The notes under the pieces were generated by a model. That model did not search any database. It saw only the letters and a program-made list of their open reading frames with translations, and was not told where the DNA came from. From NCBI RefSeq assembly GCF_910592395.1, contig NC_088316.1, positions 19,034,001-19,098,000 of the forward strand: DNA of 64,000 bases, in the 5' to 3' direction. How positions within the stretch are numbered: the stretch's first letter is position 1; each line of letters opens with the position of its first letter. The DNA comes from Lineus longissimus. Lineage: Eukaryota; Nemertea; Pilidiophora; Heteronemertea; Lineidae. Made by a program: the position numbers and the translations under genes. Shown one piece after another: positions 47,986 through 64,000 of the stretch.

Positions 47986-48150
47986 ATTGGTTCCTTGAAA
48001 CACTATACCAGTCTTAAATCGAGCAAATCCATTGGCTGTCGTTCATCGTGTTTAAAACCCGGGTTCTAATTGGTCGTCGTTCCTCGTGTTACCAAACCAG
48101 ACTCTCGTTGGCTGCAGCAAGCTCCTCGTTTGAAAGAATGTGATTGGCCA
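47986..48150. repeat. Degenerate 36-45 bp tandem repeat anchored on ATTGG
   Basis: ATTGG or GTTGG occurs at 47986, 48031, 48069, 48107 and 48143, spaced 45, 38, 38 and 36 bp. Copies 2 and 3 share a GTCGTTC[A/C]TCGTGTT block. ATTGG is the reverse of a CCAAT box, so a regulatory role is possible, but the site is in the probable 3' UTR of the receptor gene. Confidence 0.55.
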
Positions 48151-49422
48151 GTTCCCAGTTTTAATCCCCACCCATAGTAGCGACATCATCATACTTGAGT
48201 GTGTGTATTTGTGTCTGAGCATGCATAACCATCCATACTGATGATGTTTGTCGGAGCTGAGTAGTTATACTGAAAAGCAAAGAAAAGTAGGGTAAACTAA
48301 TCTCAAGCGAAGTACGAGTAAATAAGAAATCTGAAGGGAATTTCGGAAAGGACAAAAATCTTATTTACTTTGTTGGCTTATGAAGACATTATTAACGATA
48401 GCTAAGCTCAGTGTCTGTTGAATACCCAACCATTTTAGAATTTCTCTTTGAACTTTTTCTACAAATGATATTTTCTACAATGATATTTCTGATAAATTCA
48501 ACATTTCGACTGCTTGGATGGTAAAATCCGTTTCCATATTGTAGATATCTATGAGGAAGCGACTATTTACGTCATGATCAGGCTTGCACTCATTCCCACC
48601 ACCTTGACATTGACAATGTTATGATGACAAAGACGAAACGCGACAAGCACAATACGACAGTTCCGACCAGAATGGTAAATCTACATATCAAAAAGTACAC
48701 TTAATGAAATAATTAGTCTCCCACATATTTGGCTGGTCCGATATACGCAAACAGTAAAAGTTACGAAATTGAACTGAAATGGCAACGATGACGCAAGCAT
48801 TTTACGAAACACCTCCAGGAATCTAGCATTATGCAAAATCTGATTTTTTGGTAGGAAAACAACTGTCTGCACTATGAAACCTTGTCCATAGACGAACGCA
48901 TGGCGATGACGAGCATTGTTTCAGAGAGCTGCATCAAGTTTGAAGATCTGTGATTCAGCTGGCTACTAGAAGTGTTGGGGGAAAAAGCCATTTCTGACAT
49001 TTCTGCCACCACAGGGACTAGGCTTGTACTCTGCCGCAGTACGAAACTGGCCCATTCCATCGTATATGTTATCTCCTTGTAAATGCCTGAGTTAGTCCAT
49101 GGACGTAAGTTTGACAGTGCTTGATTCGGCTAATCAAAGCTGATTAAAAGATTCTTATGTCATCAACTGCCTTTGCTGAAATCTTCTTGCAGATGTTATG
49201 TTGGATCGTCACCTAAAACATCCACTCTACCCTCCCAATATTACCGTTAGTGCTGCTCCTCTAAACATCCATGCAGGTCTATCCAAAGGAGTCACGGCCA
49301 AAACATTCCAAGCAACACTTAGCAAGTTTTGGTCATAACTTCTTCTCTGTACTACAGCCATGCTTCCGATGATGACGCCTATGGCCTGCCATTCAGAGCC
49401 CAGAAATCATATACCTACAATA

Positions 49423-58502
<9,080 letters not shown>

Positions 58503-59367
58503 CTAAAAATAAAAGACGGACAGATTTAGTATTTCATTTATTTATTGAAATTTTACTGTACATACATTTATGCACATATAAACACATTCTACCATTAATT
58601 TGACATCAGTGATGACTGTAGGTTCGTTCATGGCACTCGATCCCCACCCCAAGGCCGGCATCATTAAGAGTCACTCTCAGTCACAATCAAAGATTCTATT
58701 CCTGAATACAAGATTCGATTTGGTGTCCATCAGCGTCACGGGTGATCAATAACGAGATGTGCCAGCCTCTGTACATCAATCACAGTCCCTGTATGTAGGA
58801 GCACTCTGCTCTCATTTGCATCTATTACAGGACACTGAGATGCTATAATAATATCAGAGAGAACATCACAGTCAGTGATGGAGTATATATCAATGTTTTT
58901 AACCGGACCGATAACTGCAAGTAGTGAACCCTATGCATATATCACCTGGAGCAAGTCAAGATTCCTGACGGTGAATATTCTCATCCTAGGCAATAATCTA
59001 CGCGCTGAACATGTTCATTTCACTGACGGCTGTTTCGTAGGCCTCTAGCCCATCGTTTTTTCCAAGTTACGGTTTCAGTCAGATTATCTGCCACACCATG
59101 CCATCATTCACCGGTTTCACACTACACAGCCTGCATCGAGATGTGTAAGCTCTTGGAGTAACCAGTGGTTGCAATAGCTGCTTCAATCAGGCGATCCATA
59201 CCGTGCCCGTCGTCAGTGTCTATAACCTGCTGTTGCATCGATCGCCTTACTATTGTTTTGTGGCCAAAGGATAGGTTAACGCACACATGTACACATTGGT
59301 TCTACGTATACACAACGCGACCGACTGAATATTTGAAATGGCCGGTGCAATATTTTTGAGTGCTTCT

Positions 59368-59409
59368 GTTTTTGAGTGTTTCCCCTCATTGTTTGGGAAC
59401 GCTCAAAAA
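59368..59409. repeat. Hairpin (stem about 15 bp)
   Basis: TTTTTGAGTGTTTCCC pairs with GGGAACGCTCAAAAA with one mismatch and one bulge around a short loop. A second copy of the TTTTTGAGTG arm lies just upstream, at 59353. Confidence 0.6.
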
Positions 59410-59524
59410 TAGATTGACAAGTTTTTCTGTGTATCCCCCCTATTGAAAAGTCGTGGTCTCTCTAGCTGCCTATTGTTTGGAAACACTGACACATGGGAAA
59501 CAACCACAGATGTTACACCGGGTC

Positions 59525-59749
59525 TATTTGGCAAGCCGCTCGCCGAACAGGCATCTTTTTTTGTCCTGTTTGGAGAGCCGCTTGCCAAACAGCACTAAAA
59601 AGCCACCCTTTTCGGCCAGCCGGGCTTGCCAAACAGGTAAAAAATCTACCCTGTTTGGCGAGCTGGATACTTTACTTTAATAATAATGAGTTCGGCTCTC
59701 CATTCAGGACAAGAAAAAGTCGCTGTTTGGTCAGCCGGGCTTGCCAAAT
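59525..59749. repeat. Cluster of 26-28 bp imperfect palindromes
   Basis: Four full units (59525-59550, 59565-59592, 59610-59637, 59722-59749) and one half unit (from 59650) of the form CTGTTTGG-N-AGCCGG-CTTGCCAAACAG. Each can fold on itself. Spacing is about 40 bp for the first units. Confidence 0.7.
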
Positions 59750-60914
59750 AGTCACTTCCGTTTGGAATAGACTCGTCGAGATATTTTGCCCAGGCATTTG
59801 CACAGGTACACGAGATATACAAATAATTATAGATTTGACTGGAACACTGTTTTGGGCTGCGTCTACAGGGTACATTGTACGTACATGAATGCAACGGTAT
59901 GCTACAGGGAAACTAGTTGGGAAATCGTGCTTAGTATCTCTCTCTTAATACTGCTTCGGTTGTTTCACTTGACACAGTTCATCATGACATGGAGATGTGT
60001 TAAATAAATGCACCAAAGACGAATTTCAGTACTGTTTTGAGCCGTTGAGTGGTAGGCAATCCTGATTCGTCACGAATCGGATCATATTAATGAACAACAA
60101 GGGGAATATTTCAGCTACACAAACTAGTTGGGCTGTCGTATAGTAGGCCTATCCATCATCAATAGGCAAGGTCTTGATCAATAGGGTTATTTCATCATCT
60201 TTCAATCTTGTCTGCCATTTGTTGTTTTCGGAGGTTTGTTATGGCGTTTCCAAGGTGTATGTTGGCGTCTTTGCCCCATGCAGAGGCTTTGAGGCAGTCA
60301 AGGCGTGTCTATTTTTGGAATAGCCTATTCACCAAAACTGTCCTGCATGAATAGAGCGAACGATGGGTTGTCTGAACATGTTCTTGTTCTGATTTGGTAA
60401 GCAGTCTTTTCACAAGTAAGCTCTTGTCCTCATGTTGGAAAATAGCCCAGAGAAGTGCACATTGTCAATTTGTAAGCCTGTTGTCCGTTTGCCAACACTT
60501 GAACAAGGAGTGTCCTCATGACCGTAACCTAACCTAACTGTCCAAGATTTAGTTCAAGCAGGGAACCTCCCTATAGTTTAAGGGATCATGTCCAAATTTT
60601 AACAACCGCCAAAGAGCATTTCAGCTAAGTACGTTTATGGAAATGAAAACCTAGTATGCTTTATTTCGTAGAGATTGACAATTTTAGAGCTGTGTTATCT
60701 TCAGCTGCCGCCTGAGGATATTTTGGTTCAATTGACAAAATAAAGTAATGTGATTTGCATATGTTATCCAATAAGATAGCTCCATATTGATATGAACATC
60801 AATGTATTTGGTGAAAAAGGAGACACTCCTGCGGCTCGTACTTGAGAACACTCCAAAGGCGAACAGTGGCTGGCCTTGTTGTTACAAACATAGTATCAGA
60901 AAACAACAGCGAAA

Positions 60915-61865
60915 ATGAAGAGAGGAGCATCAAATCTCTTTTTCTTTGCAATTGTAATTTTCGCTTGCACAAAAGGTAAGTTCGACATTGACTACCGGTA
61001 ATGAATAAGTGTCATAGGTGGGTTACAATTCTATGAATAAACTTTACTTAATTACTCTATGAATAAAGCTGGGGGTGTTATTGGCCTAAAATGAGAAAGA
61101 CGTCACCGAAATTTCAAATTTACTATCCCTTATTCGAAGGTAGCTCACAGCTAACTATCTGTGCATGCAGCTCAGTTAGATACTTTCATTTTGATTTTGT
61201 CTGATTTTTAAGGTCTCCAAACTATCAGTTGTTTTCTTGGCGCCAAGGCTGGGAATGCTGATCCTGCTTGGACGCAGCTATCGTGTCCTGATGGCATATC
61301 GACGTGTGTCAGTTACGTAAGTCAACTGCCTGTGTGGTGATACATGTAGCCTGGCTTCGTCAAGTATTCTACCAGAATCACCTCGTATCGGAGCACAAGT
61401 GATGGGTCTCAAGGGCAGAGAGTCTTATTTGGTTGATTTAGCAAAAACTCCTAAAGGGAGAAGTATTATACAAATTGAATACATCACTGAATGATTATGT
61501 TGCATACACTTACCCATCTCTCGGGCCAGAAAAGTCCATATTACCCGATGGACAAAAGGCTATATTTGATTATAATTGATGTACTAGTATATGATAGCTC
61601 TATGTTCGGTGTCAGTCAGTCTGGTTCACCTTCATAGTTTGTACCACATTTGTCGAATTAAGTTCCTCTTTTCTTGCAGGACCAAACTCTTCTTAGTGTG
61701 ACATCTCGCGCATTTTCGTGTGGACCATGCCAGACGTCGTTGGTGAAGTGCAACGAGTGTGATACGGACCTCTGTAACAGTGCAAGGACAATTATGCCAA
61801 ACTCCTTCCTGATAACTTTCGTCTTTACTGTTTATACTGGGTTGCTGCTTTGTTTGGCTATGTAA
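60915..61865 (+). CDS. Small Ly6/uPAR-like secreted protein, probably GPI-anchored (3 exons, 116 aa)
   Basis: Exons 60915-60975, 61213-61316 and 61680-61865, all GT-AG. There is a signal peptide at residues 1-20 (hydrophobic FFFAIVIFAC core). The mature part is Cys-rich and ends with CNECDTDLCN, the pattern that closes Ly6/three-finger domains. A C-terminal hydrophobic tail (FLITFVFTVYTGLLLCLAM) without basic residues after it is typical of a GPI-attachment signal. The exon pattern (signal exon, then two domain exons) is the usual Ly6 gene form. The spacing of the cysteines is atypical, so the fold is likely but not certain. The specific function is unknown. Confidence 0.75.
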
Positions 61866-62259
61866 TATGTCAACATTATAAACAGGTCACGGACTACCGT
61901 ACCGCGTTGATTAAAGACTCCCACAGCTGAGGCATGCTAACAGAAAAGGACGTCATTTACAGACATGTAAACGTCGCATCTTGTCGTCTCAATCCTATTC
62001 ACCAGCTATTTTTATTGCTCTGTGAAAAAAAGTCAATATTGCTCTGCTATTCTACAAATTTTGCGAATGCAAGGAACAACAACAAAGAGCAAAGGCCTAC
62101 GTGCGTAAACCTGTTTTGCGTCAAGTAGGTTCAAACTTGTACGGTCATGCATCGCCTCAATCGACATACCTCGATGCGACTTATTATGCTGACTTGACAA
62201 CGGGAAAAAGCTTAAAAAACTGAAATAACTTTAATAAAGGGAAAAAGCCTAAAAAAACT
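61866..62259. other. Ly6-like gene 3' flank
   Basis: No supported gene. A 'GGGAAAAAGC[T/C]TAAAAAAACT' type sequence occurs twice near 62202 and 62240, just before the transposon. AATAAA-like signals lie near 62233. Confidence 0.4.
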
Positions 62260-62497
62260 TAAAGGTCATATATCAAGGTTTGAAAACATTCTTGATACTC
62301 ATGAAATATGTTGAGGGTTAAAAAAACAAGATCCCAGACATTAAAAAAATTCTAATAATAAAGTCATTATTTAGTTATTTCAATTTTCAATTTGAAACTA
62401 TTTGAATTTCCCACCACACACAACTTTAGATTAGTTCCACATGTGGCCGCTAGGGATTTTTTGATGACGTAGGTCAGGTCAGTCAGAACAAAGCAAG

Positions 62498-62650
62498 ATG
62501 GCTTCCGCATACAGTTCAGAGAGTGAGAGCAGTGAATTTGAGGATGTTTTGGTCGATACAGAAGGATATTTAAACGTTGAGCCATACATGTTCGAGCCAT
62601 TGATATCACTAGATCATAATGAGAGTGATCATTCGGACGAAAGTGATTAG
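62498..62650 (+). CDS. Short acidic ORF in the transposon remnant (50 aa)
   Basis: MASAYSSESESSEFEDV start, Ser/Glu/Asp-rich, with a VEPYMFEP motif before the stop. An EPYxFEP-like motif is common at the N-terminus of invertebrate transposon-associated proteins with a P2X7-tail-like Cys domain (from memory). No such Cys domain follows here, so it is a fragment or a first exon. No function assigned. Confidence 0.4.
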   Translation: MASAYSSESESSEFEDVLVDTEGYLNVEPYMFEPLISLDHNESDHSDESD

Positions 62651-63316
62651 AATTTGTGGTTAATCAATTTGCATGGCAGACCTGCCGATATAGCAAAGAA
62701 GACATTGATAGATATGGTTGCAGATGCATAACATGTATGATTTTTGAACAGACTAATGTTGCACAATATTGTTTCGCCTCGTCTGTGTTGTATCGCCAGT
62801 TATGTCATGACGCTGAACTACTATTGAAAAGTGACGGTATTATGCACAATCATCTTGACGTGACGATATAATGCCGTGCAACGTTAGATAGGCCTAGATG
62901 TCAGATGACAATAATCTGTCATTGACAGTGGCTGTCACAGACACTGACCTGTGTCGCTGTCACCTCGCTGTCAGTGTCACCTTGCTATGGCTGGAACACA
63001 AGAAGACACTATGCGGTATCACAGGCCCCAATAGGGCCTACACATTATGTATAACAACCGACCTCAGCAGCCTCGGGCATTAAATGCAATTGACATGGTT
63101 GTGTAGCCACTGTACAGTGGATGACATGTGCCATTTGGGTAGTATGAGTGTTGTGTGCATCAGCAGTGTATAAATCATGAAATAGTGTTCAACTCACTTC
63201 TTGATGTTTACGTTTTTTGGCTAACGAATGTTCCTTTGGAGGCTGTCGCATGTAAGTGGGGTTGGTCAAATCGAATACAGATGGAACAGCTGTTTTTAAC
63301 AAGTGGCATTTAATAT

Positions 63317-63547
63317 TCAGTTGCAGATATCCGGCTTCATGTGATAATCCGTATCGATAAAGTGATCACTGCAAAGTTTGGCCGAAGGCCCAGGCTTCCA
63401 ACACTCCAAACGTTTGCACTTCCGAATCCACAGCTTCCTCCACTCTCGTTCAACTGGCTTTGGAAATTCATGAAAATGGGTCCCATGCGTCATTCGATTG
63501 TTCTTTGTGCTAGCCTTGACACAATTCGGAGCCACACAATACACCAT
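63317..63547 (-). pseudogene. Truncated THAP zinc-finger ORF of the transposon (76 aa)
   Basis: Starts MVYCVAPNC, with the THAP C2CH pattern (C-x4-C early; C-x2-H in LCSDHF), FHEFPKP and a W-R-K-LW-I-K segment. The reading ends at KPDICN, before the AVPTIF box that completes a THAP domain, so it is a single exon or truncated. THAP fingers are sequence-specific DNA-binding domains found in P-element-type and other transposases. It lies next to the right TIR and reads inward. Confidence 0.65.
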
Positions 63548-64000
63548 AGTGAATGAAACACATTACTTCCAGGTGTGCATAATTAATTAAGGCCCTCCTG
63601 CTTTTATGATTGCATGACATGTACAGATGACCTGATCTACATCACAACTTTTGCTGAACCCGCCGCCTGGCTCTAACAAGCCAGTTGCTAGCCTGATCAG
63701 GTAATCAAGTTGTCAAACACATAATTGGCTATATCTTCAAAATGGATGGAGCTAATTGCATTTGGTTTTCTGTATTGTATAAAGTGTTAGGTACACTTTT
63801 GAAATCGTCTTACAGCAGAAAATGGCAAAAAAACCTTGATATATGACCTTTATTAAATAACTGTCGTCTGATAAACATTCCAGATCTTATCCCATCTATT
63901 GATTTCTTTGAGACATATTTGACATCACACACGTACAGTACATCAATCACACGCCCCACGCATGGCAGGCACATGCCGACATTAGACTATCTTCATTGTA

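Larger units (their letters stand above)
44961..49422 (-). other. Intergenic region and probable long 3' UTR of the AMPA receptor gene
   Basis: Tail-to-tail with ST13. Minus-strand AATAAA signals at 46570-46575 and 45924-45929 would give a 2.9 to 3.5 kb 3' UTR. Plus-strand ORFs near 45178, 45680, 46098 and 47821 are short and unrecognised. A degenerate ATTGG-spaced repeat occurs near 48.0-48.15 kb. Confidence 0.45.
58503..60914. other. Upstream flank/5' intron of the AMPA receptor gene; no coding exon found
   Basis: I searched for a minus-strand signal-peptide exon with a phase-1 donor and did not find one. The region carries hairpins and palindromic repeats near 59.35-59.76 kb, and the promoter of the small Ly6-like gene at its right end. 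Confidence 0.45.
62262..63850. mobile_element. DNA transposon remnant with 20-bp TIRs and TA duplication (1.59 kb)
   Basis: AAGGTCATATATCAAGGTTT at 62262-62281 is the exact reverse complement of 63831-63850, each flanked by TA (62260-62261 and 63851-63852). Inside, one ORF starts near each end and reads inward: a short acidic ORF from the left and a truncated THAP finger from the right. The middle has no long ORF, so this looks like an internally decayed, non-autonomous derivative of a THAP-encoding transposon. Confidence 0.8.

Noticed and set aside
45178-48069. Several plus-strand ORFs of 70-86 codons
   Set aside because: Short, unrecognised, without codon-use or splice support, and antisense to the probable receptor 3' UTR.
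62656-62871. Cys-containing 71-codon ORF after the EPYMFEP ORF
   Set aside because: I considered a P2X7-tail-like Cys domain, but the expected C-x-C-G and CC patterns are absent.

Overview
This is animal nuclear DNA. Every recognisable protein gene is split by GT-AG introns, many of them a few hundred bases long. Intergenic gaps are short, and MITE-like elements sit in introns and UTRs. Gene content (an AMPA receptor, sarcalumenin, PGAP2, MTMR2, a THAP-bearing transposon) points to a bilaterian, probably a marine invertebrate such as a lophotrochozoan or non-vertebrate deuterostome. I cannot name the species from the sequence. No bacterial, viral, rRNA, tRNA or CRISPR features were seen.

Layout: (1) 241-3416 minus, WDR55 (ribosome biogenesis). 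(2) 3695-8485 plus, PGAP2 (GPI-anchor lipid remodelling), divergent from WDR55 across about 280 bp. (3) 10335-13650 minus, POLR1E (RNA polymerase I PAF53/A49). (4) 13966-21383 plus, an MTMR2-type phosphoinositide 3-phosphatase, divergent from POLR1E across 315 bp. (5) 22885-32572 plus, EIF5B (subunit-joining GTPase), 22 coding exons. (6) 34456-43625 plus, ST13/Hip (Hsp70 co-chaperone). (7) 37904-42285 minus, a sarcalumenin-like GTPase lying wholly within ST13 intron 8. (8) 49423-58502 minus, an AMPA-type glutamate receptor whose signal-peptide exon was not found. (9) 60915-61865 plus, a small secreted, probably GPI-anchored Ly6/three-finger protein. (10) 62262-63850, a DNA transposon remnant with inward-facing ORFs, one encoding a THAP zinc finger.

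Exons were joined by hand from splice sites, codon phase and similarity to remembered families. In every gene the phases close without a frameshift: WDR55 404 aa, PGAP2 315, POLR1E 410, MTMR2 662, EIF5B 1321, ST13 425, SRL-like 481, Ly6-like 116, AMPA receptor about 885 residues without its first exon. The first five genes plus ST13 are housekeeping genes (ribosome synthesis, translation initiation, folding, lipid metabolism). The receptor and the sarcalumenin-like gene are excitable-tissue genes. I see no operon-like or single-pathway logic tying them together.

The most unusual structures are: an 831-bp foldback element of inverted 'GGGGACGAATT' repeats, flanked by a 9-bp target duplication inside a 181-bp tandem repeat; a 1.59-kb TIR transposon remnant; a 490-bp long inverted repeat in WDR55 intron 1; a cluster of imperfect palindromes near 59.5 kb; a phase-neutral 39-bp candidate micro-exon in MTMR2; and, in the AMPA receptor, a single 115-bp flip/flop-type exon preceded by a split AG|A arginine codon at the position of the vertebrate R/G editing site. 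I found no clear previously undescribed multi-gene system.
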